Shown one piece after another: positions 36,433 through 46,870 of a DNA stretch of 64,000 bases. The translations under genes were made by a program, and so were the position numbers. The DNA is from Acidobacteria subdivision 2 bacterium RH1 MAG20 (GTDB lineage Bacteria; Acidobacteriota; Terriglobia; Terriglobales; Acidobacteriaceae): the NCBI GenBank assembly GCA_002197545.1, contig NFUO01000004.1, forward strand, positions 23,439 through 87,438, in the 5' to 3' direction. The notes below the pieces were generated by a model that saw nothing but the letters and a program-made list of their open reading frames with translations, had not been told where the DNA came from and did not search any database. How positions within the stretch are numbered: position 1 is the stretch's first letter; each line of letters begins with the position of its first letter.

Positions 36433-38121
36433 GTGAAGATCGCTCTTGCACAGATTAATCCGACGGTTGGGGATTTCGTTGGAAATACGAAAAAGATTCT
36501 TGAATATGCGGTCCGCGCTCATGAAAAGGGTGCGGACCTGGTTGTCTTTCCAGAGCTTGCCGTGTGCGGGTACCCGCCGGCAGACTTTCTGGAGAAGGCT
36601 TCTTTTATTGCCAGGGCTGGTCAGGCAGTGGGGGAGATAGCCGAGTGGACGTCCATGAGCGGCCGTCCGGCTATTCTGTGTGGGACGGTGATGCCGGCGG
36701 AGTCGTCGGTGGGCAAGAGAGTGCGCAATGTAGCTGTTCTGCTGCGTGGCGGGCAGGTAAGTTTTGTGCAGCAGAAGATGTTGCTGCCGTTTTACGACGT
36801 GTTTGATGAGCAACGCTACTTTGAGCCAGCGGTCGAGCAGACGCTGACGTCCTTTGATGGGCAACCGCTGGCAATTACGATCTGCGAGGATGCATGGAAC
36901 GATAAGGGTTTTTGGCCGCGGCCCATGTATCAGGTTGATCCGGTAGAGGCCCTGATGGGACAGTGGGGGACGCAGGCGGAAGATCTGGCTGGGCGGCAGC
37001 GGATTATTTTGAATATTTCGGCGTCTCCTTACTGCCAGGGAAAGCCCGAGGTGAGGCAGAAGATGTTGGCGGCACTGGCTGAGCGGCATGGTGCCTATGT
37101 GGTGATGGTGAACCAGGTGGGCGGTAACGATGGGCTGGTGTTTGATGGCTCGTCACTGGTGATTGGGCCAAAAGGCCAGGTAGTCTCGCGCGCGGCTTCG
37201 TTTGCTGAGGATATGGTGATCTTTGATACCTCCGCTGATCCTGGCGTGGCAGCGGTTGTGGGTAGTCTCGTACTGGATGAGGTTGCGGAAACCTGGCAAG
37301 CGCTGGTGCTGGGGACGCGGGACTATGTGCGGAAATGCGGATTTACAAGGGCTTTGGTAGGACTGAGCGGGGGCATCGATTCGGCGCTGGTTGCGGCAAT
37401 TGCGGTGGAGGCTCTGGGAGCGGAGAACGTGCTTGGTGTGGGAATGCCGAGCGAGTATTCGTCGCTGGGGTCGATCGGCGACGCGCGGGGGTTGGCAAGA
37501 AATCTTGGAGTGAGATTCGAGTTGCTGCCGGTTCATGATGTATTTGCGCAATATCAGAATGTGTTGCGGCCATTATTTGAAGGAACGCCCTTTGGGCTGG
37601 CGGAGGAGAATTTGCAGGCGCGGATACGGGGTTCGCTCTTGATGGCGCTGTCGAATAAGTTTGGCTCGCTGGTGCTGACGACGGGAAACAAGAGCGAGAT
37701 GTCGACGGGCTACTGTACGCTTTACGGCGATATGGTGGGCGCACTGGCGGTGATCGGCGACGTAATGAAGACGAAGGTTTATGCGCTGAGCCGTTATGTA
37801 AATCGGAGACGCGAAGTGATTCCGTGGGCGACGATCGAGAAGCCGCCTTCGGCGGAATTGCGGCCAGAACAACGAGATACGGACTCTTTGCCACCCTACG
37901 AGGTGTTGGACCCGATTCTGGAAGCTTATGTGGAACGCTATTGTTCCGCCGAGCAGATTGCGGACGAGCAGGCAGTTGATATTGCTCTGGTGCGGTCGAT
38001 TTTAAAGTTGGTCGAACGAAGTGAATATAAGCGGCAACAGGCGGCGCCGGTGCTTAAAGTGACAAAAAAATCGTTCGGAACAGGACGCCGATTTCCCATA
38101 GCGGTCAAGGTTCAGGTGTAA
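36433..38121 (+). CDS. nadE: Glutamine-dependent NAD+ synthetase
   Basis: A 562-residue two-domain enzyme that amidates nicotinate adenine dinucleotide. The N-terminal nitrilase-type glutaminase domain has the catalytic triad Glu41 (VVFPELAVCGYPP), Lys115 (FVQQKMLLP) and Cys151 (ITICEDAW). The synthetase domain begins near residue 290, with the ATP-binding ALVGLSGGIDSALVAA and TTGNKSEMSTGYCTLYGD. It starts with GTG at 36433, 17 bp after the sugar transferase stop. The final part FGTGRRFPIAVK is usual for the family. Confidence 0.96.
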   Translation: MKIALAQINPTVGDFVGNTKKILEYAVRAHEKGADLVVFPELAVCGYPPADFLEKASFIARAGQAVGEIAEWTSMSGRPAILCGTVMPAESSVGKRVRNVAVLLRGGQVSFVQQKMLLPFYDVFDEQRYFEPAVEQTLTSFDGQPLAITICEDAWNDKGFWPRPMYQVDPVEALMGQWGTQAEDLAGRQRIILNISASPYCQGKPEVRQKMLAALAERHGAYVVMVNQVGGNDGLVFDGSSLVIGPKGQVVSRAASFAEDMVIFDTSADPGVAAVVGSLVLDEVAETWQALVLGTRDYVRKCGFTRALVGLSGGIDSALVAAIAVEALGAENVLGVGMPSEYSSLGSIGDARGLARNLGVRFELLPVHDVFAQYQNVLRPLFEGTPFGLAEENLQARIRGSLLMALSNKFGSLVLTTGNKSEMSTGYCTLYGDMVGALAVIGDVMKTKVYALSRYVNRRREVIPWATIEKPPSAELRPEQRDTDSLPPYEVLDPILEAYVERYCSAEQIADEQAVDIALVRSILKLVERSEYKRQQAAPVLKVTKKSFGTGRRFPIAVKVQV

Positions 38122-38164
38122 TAGAAGTGCTGCGCGCGTAGAGCGGCAGCGGAGGAAAGATTCT

Positions 38165-39202
38165 TTGAAGACTTCAAAATGGATGTTGGCAGGATTGGCG
38201 TCGGTGCTCAGCGTTGCAGTCATCGCTGGGGCCCAGACAGGGACGACCGGAACGGCACCGAAGGCAACAACGCCGTCGGCTCCGGCGTTGCACTTGAATG
38301 ATTTGGGGCAGATGAGCAAGCCCGATCCGTTTCCCGCTGCGAATCCAAAGTACTTCACCGCGGCTTCGCCAACTGTGGATACGGTGAATGCTTTTCTAAA
38401 GGCATTGTGGGGATATGATGCCAATCGTATCTGGCGGGTAGAGGCCATTCAGACGACAGGCGCGCCGGGTGTGAGCAAAGTGGTTGTCTTTGTATCCGAC
38501 AAGTCGCCCAATGCGAAGGTGCAGACGACCGCATTTTTTGTGACGCCTGATGGGAACCATGCGATTGCGGGAGATGGTGTTATTCCGTTTGGAGCGACGC
38601 CGTTTGCGGCTACACGCAAGATATTGGAGGCGCGGGCCGATGGCGCGGCGCGTGGCGCGGCGAGCAAAGATCTGTTGCTGGTCGAGTTTGCCGATTTGGA
38701 ATGTCCCCATTGCAAGGAAGCGCAGGCGACGATGGGCCAACTGTTGAAGGATTTCCCGAATGCTCGAATGGTCTTTCAGAGCTTTCCGCTGGTGCAGATC
38801 CATCCGTTCGCCTTCAAAGCAGCAGCCTATGGGTATTGCATACAGCAGCAGAAGAATGATGCTTTCTTTACCTTTGCTTCGGCGGTGTTCGACACTCAGG
38901 CTGCTTTGACAGCCGAGACGGGCGATGCGACGCTGAAGAATGCCGTGACCAAGGCCGGGCTTGATCCGGCGGCCGTAGATACATGCGCGGCCACACAGGC
39001 GACGAAGGACCAGGTGAATGCGTCCATCAAGCTGGCGGAAGAGGTAGGCGTAAACCAGACGCCGATGCTGGCGGTGAATGGGCACATGTTGCCGATTACG
39101 AGTGTTCCTTATGAGACTTTGAAGCAGATTGTGGCTTATCAAGCGGAGTTGGATGGGGTGAGCACTGGGGCTGTTTCTGCTGCTCCCCCGACGGGTAAAT
39201 AG
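38165..39202 (+). CDS. DsbA-like thioredoxin-fold protein, exported
   Basis: A 345-residue periplasmic protein. The signal peptide (KTSKWMLAGLASVLSVAVIAGAQ) is followed by an N-terminal domain of about 120 residues that I do not recognise, then a thioredoxin-fold DsbA/FrnE-type domain with the active site FADLECPHCKEAQ and the cis-proline loop GVNQTPMLAVNGHML. It would oxidise or isomerise disulfides outside the cytoplasm. The start is TTG at 38165, placed by GGAGG upstream and the signal peptide charge; an ATG at 38183 would lose the basic residues. A terminator follows. Confidence 0.88.
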   Translation: MKTSKWMLAGLASVLSVAVIAGAQTGTTGTAPKATTPSAPALHLNDLGQMSKPDPFPAANPKYFTAASPTVDTVNAFLKALWGYDANRIWRVEAIQTTGAPGVSKVVVFVSDKSPNAKVQTTAFFVTPDGNHAIAGDGVIPFGATPFAATRKILEARADGAARGAASKDLLLVEFADLECPHCKEAQATMGQLLKDFPNARMVFQSFPLVQIHPFAFKAAAYGYCIQQQKNDAFFTFASAVFDTQAALTAETGDATLKNAVTKAGLDPAAVDTCAATQATKDQVNASIKLAEEVGVNQTPMLAVNGHMLPITSVPYETLKQIVAYQAELDGVSTGAVSAAPPTGK

Positions 39203-39225
39203 CAGCTTCTTTTGAAGTGTTTTGA

Positions 39226-39258
39226 AAGACGCACCCGAAACAGGTGCGTCTTTTTTTC
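39226..39258 (+). terminator. Rho-independent terminator after dsbA-like gene
   Basis: AAGACGCACC (39226-39235) pairs with GGTGCGTCTT (39243-39252) around a CGAAACA loop, followed by a run of T and CCC. It is 23 bp past the stop codon. Confidence 0.9.
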
Positions 39259-39334
39259 CCTTTGAGGGAAAGTTGCGTTCGTAAAAATCACGAGGATGGA
39301 CCATCCAGGTTTGATAGAACGCTGAATGTGATGC

Positions 39335-39817
39335 TCAGGCCATTCGCTGAAAATGCCTGGAGATCTGTGGCTTCATGCGTGCCGCATTGACGAAGCTTTC
39401 GCGCTCGGTCTTGAGCTTGTCTGCGTTTCGAGAGTTGTCCTTTGATTTCACGGGCCCAGCCCACGAGTCTGCCTCAATCAGCGTTGCCGTCGCACGGTCA
39501 TAACCCATGCGCTCAAGGATCGGTGTCTCCTCGCGGTCGTGAGACTCTCCGGCATGTTGTCCCAGAATCTCGGGCACAACACTTTTTCCGCTCTCCCCAA
39601 CAGACTCCGCAGCCATAACCGACGCCGTGAAGTTAGCTGTAAGACGCTGGGCACACTTTTGCCCGCACAGGTGCTTTACGTCCTTGCGTGAGTGCTTTGG
39701 CGACTCCCATCCTCGCAGCTTCAGTTCGCCGCCTTGCTCATAAGCCACGAACCAGCGGCTTGTGGCCTCTTGTTTTTCTGCTCCGCACATATCGCAATTA
39801 ATTGCCTGCCGGATCAT
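39335..39817 (-). CDS. Hypothetical protein with paired cysteine motifs
   Basis: A 160-residue protein I do not recognise. The N-terminal half has CDMCGAEKQEA (CxxC) and, about 40 residues later, KHLCGQKCAQRL (CGQKC), which together could form a zinc site. The rest is charged and helical, without membrane segments. It is bounded by a terminator upstream and an AT-rich gap downstream. The paired cysteine clusters and consistent composition argue that it is a real gene. Confidence 0.6.
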   Translation of the reverse strand: MIRQAINCDMCGAEKQEATSRWFVAYEQGGELKLRGWESPKHSRKDVKHLCGQKCAQRLTANFTASVMAAESVGESGKSVVPEILGQHAGESHDREETPILERMGYDRATATLIEADSWAGPVKSKDNSRNADKLKTERESFVNAARMKPQISRHFQRMA

Positions 39818-41073
39818 CTCTCTGTCTCCCCGAAGTTGCCGTTAGAAGTTATGTGTTGCGGCACATTCCTCTCATCGGCAGAGATGAAGAATGGATGAGA
39901 ACAAAAGTATCAAGTTCTTCTTATAAACTGTCCAGAAACTGCACCGGCCGAAAGAGCAGGCCAGATAAGGACAAAAGCGACGGCGAAATACAGGGGTCTC
40001 TCCACTGCACCGCGCGATAAAGCTGCGTGGTTCCCTCGGTGTCACTGACTCTTCCATTAATAGATTCCGGGGTATGTTGGCCAAATGCTGTTTGAGGAGC
40101 CAACGTCAACATCAGAGCCAGACAATCGAAATTATGCTGCGAGATAGCATTACGATACCTCCTTTGGCCTAACATCAAACTTAATCCGGAGGTGGCTGAC
40201 CAACCTCTAGAAAATCTGCGTTTCGCCCCCTTGGCTGGACAAGATATGAGAAGGTACATAGGAGTGTCAAGTAATAAAATTACTTTTTCCCTTGTGAAAC
40301 TATCGGCTTTGAATTTGCGGTATCTAGACTTAGAGTTGGTTTATTAAGGTAGTGGTCATATATGAAGGAGCGTTAGAAATCTAAATATATGCAAAATCAT
40401 AGCTCACCGAAGACCGAGATCTTCTAAACCACTGGAACCATTCGACTTGATTGATCAAATGCTATCGAACGGCACGTCGTATCCTCCTATTTCTGGGGTC
40501 TCTTCGAGCGGCAGCCCATTTAGATTGGCGGCCCGCCTGTGCTTATTCCCTGTGGACTTGAGCTTTTGCGTGCCGATAGGAACGCGAGTGTCGGTGTGCG
40601 GTTTTTCTCCGCGCACAAAGTCAGCATCCTGCGTGGCTTGCCTGACCGAGTGTAGAGCTTAGCTTGTGCTTCATCTCCAGGTTAGGTGTTTGATATTCAA
40701 TCTCTTCCCCAATTTAGGACGAATAGATATTGAAACCTTAAACAACTAAAAAGTGTATTTTGTATGCAAAAAATGTAGTGATGCCATAAATGGCTGCTGG
40801 CCAACGGCACTTATCGTCTTGCACAGTCGCGCACGCCCTTGGAATTTCGGCGCACAAGTCAAGCCGGGTCATTAAACATTTCAAATAATAAAATAATAAT
40901 TCACCCTCAAAAAAACTTATTGACATTAGTTGTAAGAGACGACTATTGTTCGGGACGATCCTAACCGGACAATTTACAGGCGAGAACCCTAAGTTTTTTG
41001 GAAATAAAAAGAGTAGACGCACACGAGTTTTGCTGCATTGCATCGATATAGCTTTTGTAGGAGGCAGAAAGAA
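39818..41073. other. 1.25-kb gene-poor, AT-rich stretch with an Oar relic
   Basis: I find no convincing gene. Near 40026-40139 on the minus strand one frame reads CLALMLTLAPQTAFGQ followed by SINGRVSDTEG, which is like the signal peptide and first strand of an Oar-type receptor that breaks off at once. The middle (about 40270-40930) is markedly AT-rich with repeated A/T runs. Just left of the receptor gene, TTGACA at 40920-40925 with TATTGT 18 bases later is a possible promoter for it. Confidence 0.45.
40920..40949 (+). promoter_or_regulatory. Possible sigma-70 promoter for Oar receptor
   Basis: TTGACA at 40920-40925 matches the -35 consensus fully; TATTGT at 40944-40949 is a weak -10 with an 18-base spacer. 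It is about 125 bp upstream of the receptor start. Chance occurrence in AT-rich DNA is possible. Confidence 0.35.
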
Positions 41074-44000
41074 ATGAAAAGCATGTTCAGCGGCGACAGT
41101 TTTGGTGAAAACGTTAGAAGGAATAATCCAACGCGCTATGAGGATCGCGCTATGGTTCAATCCTCGTGGTCCCGGCTATTACCTCTTGCGTTGCTTTTAG
41201 TGTTCTTATGCGGGGTAAGCCACATCGTCCGCGCGCAAACTTCCAGCGGAACGATTAGCGGCAGAGTTGTTGACCAGACTGGAGGCGTCGTTGTCGGTGC
41301 CGAAGTGGATCTGGTGAACGAGCAAACGGGCACCAAAGTGACGACACAGGTGCGTTCCAGTGGAGACTTCAGCTTTCTTGACGTGCAGCCGGGGACCTAC
41401 ACCGCAATTGTACGGATGCAGGGCTACAAGGAGTTGCAGAAGAAGAACTTGACCTTAACCGCCTCGGAACGTCTTTCAGCCGGTACGCTTACATTGAATA
41501 TCGGATCGGCGTCGGAATCCGTCACCGTGTCCGCAGATATTACTCCAATCCAGATTGACAGTTCCCAGCGTTCCGATGTATTGGATACTCATCAGTTGGA
41601 CAACCTGCTGGCAATTGGGCGTGATGCGATGGCGCTGGTCCGCGTGATGCCCGGTGTGGTGGGCAGCGAGGGCGGAGAGAGCCTGGGCACCGAAGGAACG
41701 CCAACTATCAATGGCGTGAACAGCGAATACAACAGTGCTACGGTCGACGGCGTTACAGGAAATACGCGTGGCCTTTCAACGTTGGATACGCCGCTAAATC
41801 TCGACGCTATCAAGGAAGTCAGCGTCATGGCCGCGAATTACCAGGCGGAGTATGGGAAGACTGCTGGCGCAAACATCAACATTGTTACCAAGAACGGTAC
41901 TAACGAGTTCCATGGCGGGGCTTACTATTATTTCCGTAATGAGGCATTGAACGCCAACAGCTACTTCAATAAATACAATGGGCAAGGGCGCGCGCGTTAT
42001 CGTTACAACACCATTGGGGGAACCATTGGCGGCCCGATCTTCTGGCCTGGCCACTTCAATACGGCAAAGGACAAATTATTCTTCTTCGTCTCCGTCGAGG
42101 ACTCGCCGATCACATCGCCCGACGGCTTGAAGAAGTACACCGTTCCAACGTTGCGAGAGATTCAGGGTGATTTTTCGCAGACGTATAACCAGGGCAATGC
42201 CGCTCAGGTTCTAAAGAACATCAAGATGCCCGGACAGACAGCTAGCAGTTGCAGCCAGACCGGCACTCCAGGACCGGGCTGCTTTCCCGGCAATGTGATT
42301 CCGGCAGACCAGATCAACCCACAGGAACAAGCGCTGCTAAAGATCATCTATGACAACACCATTGGAGCGAATCCTGGCAACGAAATTACCGACCGTACCA
42401 TCACCTCCGGCAACTACAACTATGTCACGAACTACTCCGCCGACAGGCCGGTCAACCAGGAGATCTTCCGCATCGACTATAACCCGACGGAGAAGCTGCA
42501 CATGTTCGGGCGCGGCGATCTGGAGGCGGTCAACGACAACTCCCACAGTTCGCCCGCGGCGAAACTGCCTTGGCTATTGCCCATCAACTACAGGACTACC
42601 AATCCCAACTTCGTGTTCAACGTTACCTATACCTTTAGTCCGACTTTAGTCAACGAGCTGAATGTCGGAACCGCCGGATGGAGCGAGACGCAGCTTTACA
42701 ACAAGACAGATCTTGCCAAGGCTCAACTCAATCCCAGCGGATACAACGTACCAGCGCTGTATCCTGGCGTCAACCCGCTGAACCTGCTTCCGAATGCGAC
42801 CTTTGGCGTGACCAATTCCGCGGATTTCGGTTGGGACAGCCGTTTCCCGATGAAGGATCAGGTCAGGTCGTACAGCGCCACTGACAACGTGACGAAGATC
42901 ATCGGCACTCATACTTTGAAGTTCGGCATCGATGCGCAGACAGACTCCTATGCGCAGCCGAGTAACAACCGGGTGGGATCATTTTCTTATAACGCAGACC
43001 CCTCAAAAAATCCCAATGACAGCAACTACGGCTACTCCAATGCTCTGATGGGAAACTTCGACACTATGAGCGAAGTGACCTCTCTCACCACTTACAAGCC
43101 CCGCACCAATGTGGTGGAGTGGTATACGCAAGACGAGTGGAAGGTAAATACCAAATTGACTCTCGATTACGGTATTCGCTACTCGTGGGCCATGCCACAG
43201 CGGTTGTCGATTGGCAATAACTTTGTTCCAAGCCTGTATAGCGCATCGGGAGCGCCGATTCTTTATCAGCCGACGACAGCAGATCCCAAGACTAAACTGC
43301 CTCGAGCGATAGACCCGACGACAGGAGCCTATGTGCCGGGAGCCTACGGAGGCCTGTTTGTGCCGGGCACAGGAAATCTCAATAACGGTATCCTGTATGT
43401 CAACACTAAGGGCTACCCACAGGGGACATACTATGGCAACGGAGTTCTTTTTGCGCCCCGCGTTGGCTTTGCGTTCGATCCCTATGGCAGAGGCAGGACC
43501 GTGATCCGCGGCGGTTATGGAATCTTCTACAACGTTCGTGCACGGTCGGGGCAGGAGGGTGACTTAACGAATAACGCTCCAACGGCCAATTCGCCAGAGC
43601 AGTTCTATGGGAACATTAATTCTATTCAGAATGCCGGTGGGTTGATCGGGCCCTATGGCGTGAACCATGCCATTACTCTCCATCCTCCGGAGGTGTCTAC
43701 GATCAATACAAGCCTGGGCATCCAGCAGATGCTGCAGGGAGGGTTGGTCCTCGATGTGGCTTATGTTGGAACCTTCGGCAGGCACCTGAGTGATTACACG
43801 CCGATCAATGAAGTTCCGTACGGGGCGGAGTTCCAGCACGTCAACCAAAGCGCTGCAGGCGGAACGCTTCCGGACAACTTCTTTCGCCCTTATCCGGGTT
43901 TCGGCACGATCAACATGCAGAACTTCAACCTTACCTCCAACTACAACTCTCTACAGGCGCGGCTTAGCCGCAGGTTCTCGAATGGGCTTGAGTTTGGCGT

Positions 44001-44721
44001 CTCGTATACCTGGTCGAGGGCGATGGACTATACGGACAGCTACAATGGCACGGTTGCGCTATACCAGAACCTGCGTGCCTGGGACTATGGTCCAGCGGGA
44101 TGGGACAGGAAACACAACCTGGTCGCAAACTATCTGTGGAGCTTGCCGAAGGCGAGCCACCTCTGGAACAACTTCGCGACGCGCGGATTGCTGGACAATT
44201 GGCAGATATCAGGTATTGCCTCCTACATCAGCGGCGCGCCGAAGTCCTTCAGTATCAAGACGAGCAACAATGCGAATATTACCGGCGGCGGCGACGGCGC
44301 ACGGCTGCAGTTATCGGGCGATCCAATGCATGGCGCGCCTCACACCTTCGATCAATGGTTCAATGCCAGCGTGGTCAGTATTCCGGTTGCCGGCCAGATT
44401 GGTACTGCCACTAAACCCGCGGTACTGGGGGAGACTGGAAACGCTCCGAGGATTAATTACTTCCTGCCCGGTGATACAAACTTCGATACGGCCCTGTTCA
44501 AGAACATTCCAATCGAAAACAAGTTTGTAATTCAATTCCGCCTGGAGACTTACAACACGTTTAACCATTCGGAGTTCAACGGCCTGAACGGTACCGCTAC
44601 CTTCAAGAATGCAAATAGTTCCGATCCCTCCGTGAATCCCGAGACGGATGCTACGTTTGGACAGCTAAACAGCACTCTTGATCCACGCAGATTGCAGTTA
44701 GCTTTGCGGATAAATTTTTGA
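41074..44721 (+). CDS. Oar-like TonB-dependent outer-membrane receptor
   Basis: A 1215-residue outer-membrane protein. A long N-terminus with a membrane-targeting segment (LLPLALLLVFLCGVSH, cleavage near VRAQ) leads into a carboxypeptidase-regulatory-like beta-sandwich (GTISGRVVDQTGGVVVGAEV, about residues 54-135), a plug domain with TPTINGVNSEYNSATVDGV and GKTAGANINIVTKNGTNE, and a large beta-barrel ending in DPRRLQLALRINF with the C-terminal Phe needed for barrel insertion. Such Oar-type receptors are abundant in Acidobacteriota and probably import large oligosaccharides or other nutrients. AGGAGG nine bases before the ATG at 41074 sets the start. The pectinase-like gene downstream hints at a plant polysaccharide substrate (inference). 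Confidence 0.92.
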   Translation: MKSMFSGDSFGENVRRNNPTRYEDRAMVQSSWSRLLPLALLLVFLCGVSHIVRAQTSSGTISGRVVDQTGGVVVGAEVDLVNEQTGTKVTTQVRSSGDFSFLDVQPGTYTAIVRMQGYKELQKKNLTLTASERLSAGTLTLNIGSASESVTVSADITPIQIDSSQRSDVLDTHQLDNLLAIGRDAMALVRVMPGVVGSEGGESLGTEGTPTINGVNSEYNSATVDGVTGNTRGLSTLDTPLNLDAIKEVSVMAANYQAEYGKTAGANINIVTKNGTNEFHGGAYYYFRNEALNANSYFNKYNGQGRARYRYNTIGGTIGGPIFWPGHFNTAKDKLFFFVSVEDSPITSPDGLKKYTVPTLREIQGDFSQTYNQGNAAQVLKNIKMPGQTASSCSQTGTPGPGCFPGNVIPADQINPQEQALLKIIYDNTIGANPGNEITDRTITSGNYNYVTNYSADRPVNQEIFRIDYNPTEKLHMFGRGDLEAVNDNSHSSPAAKLPWLLPINYRTTNPNFVFNVTYTFSPTLVNELNVGTAGWSETQLYNKTDLAKAQLNPSGYNVPALYPGVNPLNLLPNATFGVTNSADFGWDSRFPMKDQVRSYSATDNVTKIIGTHTLKFGIDAQTDSYAQPSNNRVGSFSYNADPSKNPNDSNYGYSNALMGNFDTMSEVTSLTTYKPRTNVVEWYTQDEWKVNTKLTLDYGIRYSWAMPQRLSIGNNFVPSLYSASGAPILYQPTTADPKTKLPRAIDPTTGAYVPGAYGGLFVPGTGNLNNGILYVNTKGYPQGTYYGNGVLFAPRVGFAFDPYGRGRTVIRGGYGIFYNVRARSGQEGDLTNNAPTANSPEQFYGNINSIQNAGGLIGPYGVNHAITLHPPEVSTINTSLGIQQMLQGGLVLDVAYVGTFGRHLSDYTPINEVPYGAEFQHVNQSAAGGTLPDNFFRPYPGFGTINMQNFNLTSNYNSLQARLSRRFSNGLEFGVSYTWSRAMDYTDSYNGTVALYQNLRAWDYGPAGWDRKHNLVANYLWSLPKASHLWNNFATRGLLDNWQISGIASYISGAPKSFSIKTSNNANITGGGDGARLQLSGDPMHGAPHTFDQWFNASVVSIPVAGQIGTATKPAVLGETGNAPRINYFLPGDTNFDTALFKNIPIENKFVIQFRLETYNTFNHSEFNGLNGTATFKNANSSDPSVNPETDATFGQLNSTLDPRRLQLALRINF

Positions 44722-44734
44722 GTGCGGCTACTGG

Positions 44735-44776
44735 TTTCTGCTATCGACATTGCATCTGGATGTCTGATAGCAGAAA
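44735..44776 (+). terminator. Long hairpin downstream of the Oar receptor gene
   Basis: TTTCTGCTATC (44735-44745) pairs perfectly with GATAGCAGAAA (44766-44776); ACAT and ATGT inside the loop can also pair. It lies 13 bp past the receptor stop and 77 bp before the next start. Without a T-run it may be an RNA-stabilising 3' end or an attenuator rather than a full terminator. Confidence 0.5.
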
Positions 44777-44853
44777 GTTAAAGATGTTTTTAGACCGCAG
44801 TCTTAGTTTTAACGTTTACTCCTAAGATTGTTTTCTGGAAAGGTAACAAATTC

Positions 44854-46602
44854 GTGAATGAAACTCAAAACACCCTCTTAACTCGGCGTCAATGGCTGAG
44901 TAAAGTGCCTACGTCACTCATCGCTACCACGTTGGGAATTAGCCTGCTTGGTGAAAATAGCCTGCCAGCCGAGACGAGCAAAAATGTGATAGCAGGGAAT
45001 GATCTTGGTGCACGTATTTATAACATTCGCAACTATGGGGCGAAGGGTGATGGCGTCACGCTCGATACAGCAGCACTGCAGGCCGCAGTCGACGCGTGCA
45101 ACCGGGATGGCGGCGGCACGGTGTTGGTTCCAGCAGGAACGTTCCTGATTGGCGCCGTAGAGCTGAAGAACTATGTAACCTTGCATATAGCTGCTTCCGG
45201 AAAATTGCTTGGCAGTGGCGATGGAAAGCAATATCACGCAGTCGACGCTATTCCTCTCCATGGAGACACCACGCTCGAAGATGGCAACTGGGCCCTCCTC
45301 TATGCCGTCAACGCCAACAAGATAACGATTGAAGGTCCAGGGACGATCGACGGTCAGGGTGCTCGATTTCACTCGGCCGTTCGCGGCACTCCCCCGCCGA
45401 GTGGAATCGGCGGCAACCGTCGGCCATACCATATTCTTTGTTATCGCTGCGAAGATCTCGTTGTCCGCGATATCTCCCTACTGGACTGCGCGTACCACAG
45501 CATCCGGATTATTGAGAGCACGCGCATAAATATGGACCACATCTATATTCATAACCGTGTCAACGGTAACAATGATGGGTTTCATTTCATCAGCGCGGAA
45601 TATGTCACGGTCTCAAATTGCACAGTCAAGTCGCAGGACGATGCTTGTGCGATGTTTGGTAGCTGCAAATTTATAACGATCACCAACTCATCGTTCAGCA
45701 CGCGTTGGTCTGTCTTCCGCTTTGGAGGTGGATCGGCAGAGAATATTGCTATCTCCAATTGTCTGCTTTACCAGGTGTACGGATGTCCAATTAAGTTCCA
45801 GATCAATTCGGGGTCTCGTCATGAAAACATCTCGTTTTCAAATCTTATTTTGCAAGACGTAACTGGCCCAATTCATATCAGTGCAGGCCCGCGAGGTCCG
45901 CGAAACAAGCCCGCCGCACCGGGGTTGGCGGCAGCAGCGGTGCAGCCTCCTACTTCACATCCCGAGAGTTCGACTCCTGCGGTCGTTCGGAATATATCGT
46001 TCAGTAACATTCACGGTACAGTTACAACCAGCCCCTCGCAGCTTGCGGAAGCTTCTGTCACCAGCGGCTACCGACCCGGTGAAGGGCACTCTTGCATCAC
46101 GCTCAACTGCGTTGGCGGAGCGGTGATGGAAAACATCTCCTTCGACAATGTCCATCTCACTTTTGGAGGAGGAGGCACTGCGGAAGATGCCGCCCGGCGT
46201 GATCTGCCCGAGATCGCCGGAGAGTATTTCATGCTGGGGCCGATGCCGGCTTACGGCTTGTATGCTCGCAACGTCCGCGGCCTTACGTTGCAAAACGTGC
46301 GTCTCCAGGTAAGCACTCCGGATCTACGGCCTGCTTTGATCTTCGATCATGTCGAAGATGCAGCTATTAATGGGTTGAGCGTTCAAGGAAATGCCCAGGC
46401 GGAGTCAGTAATACGCTTCATTGACTCCAAGCAAACTTTATTGACGGCAACGAGAGTTCTAACCTCGTCCTCTACGTTTCTGCGTTTGGAAGGAACAGGG
46501 AATGAGGGAATAATCGTCGACGGCGGGGATCTATCAAAGGCGGCCTTGCCACTGGCATTCGAGAATGGCGCAAAGGAAAATGCTGTGAAATTGCGGAACT
46601 GA
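44854..46602 (+). CDS. Exported GH28-like polygalacturonase/pectin hydrolase
   Basis: A 582-residue right-handed beta-helix enzyme of glycoside hydrolase family 28 type. The N-terminus LTRRQWLSKVPTSLIATTLG is a Tat export signal (TRRQWL). IRNYGAKGDGVTLDTAALQAAVD is the classic family start, and GPGTIDGQG follows. Of the active-site blocks, NNDGFHF stands in for NTDG, KSQDDACAMF carries the catalytic Asp pair, and a Gly-rich FRFGGGS occupies the place of GHG. Substrate is probably a galacturonan or related rhamnogalacturonan. It follows the Oar receptor on the same strand, so uptake and cleavage may be coupled. Confidence 0.85.
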   Translation: MNETQNTLLTRRQWLSKVPTSLIATTLGISLLGENSLPAETSKNVIAGNDLGARIYNIRNYGAKGDGVTLDTAALQAAVDACNRDGGGTVLVPAGTFLIGAVELKNYVTLHIAASGKLLGSGDGKQYHAVDAIPLHGDTTLEDGNWALLYAVNANKITIEGPGTIDGQGARFHSAVRGTPPPSGIGGNRRPYHILCYRCEDLVVRDISLLDCAYHSIRIIESTRINMDHIYIHNRVNGNNDGFHFISAEYVTVSNCTVKSQDDACAMFGSCKFITITNSSFSTRWSVFRFGGGSAENIAISNCLLYQVYGCPIKFQINSGSRHENISFSNLILQDVTGPIHISAGPRGPRNKPAAPGLAAAAVQPPTSHPESSTPAVVRNISFSNIHGTVTTSPSQLAEASVTSGYRPGEGHSCITLNCVGGAVMENISFDNVHLTFGGGGTAEDAARRDLPEIAGEYFMLGPMPAYGLYARNVRGLTLQNVRLQVSTPDLRPALIFDHVEDAAINGLSVQGNAQAESVIRFIDSKQTLLTATRVLTSSSTFLRLEGTGNEGIIVDGGDLSKAALPLAFENGAKENAVKLRN

Positions 46603-46870
46603 AGCGTCAGAATCGTTTTACGCAGCATTTCAATGTCGAGCCCAAAAGACAAATTCTTGCCAATCAGGGAAACCCAAACCTAGGTGGTATCAACAAATAG
46701 TTGAATGAGAAAATCAAAAATGAATAAGAGCATGGAAGTAAAGGTATGACCAGCGATAGAACTCATCGTTGATGAAGGCGAAATATCAGTCTAGCGATGT
46801 TGTCTGTTATGCCCTGTGTAAGGATGCGGTTGAGTCTAGGGTCGGGCTGAATTCTAAGAAAAGTGCTGTG

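Noticed and set aside
40447..40662. 71-codon plus-strand frame in the AT-rich gap
   Set aside because: No supporting motif, signal peptide or ribosome site.
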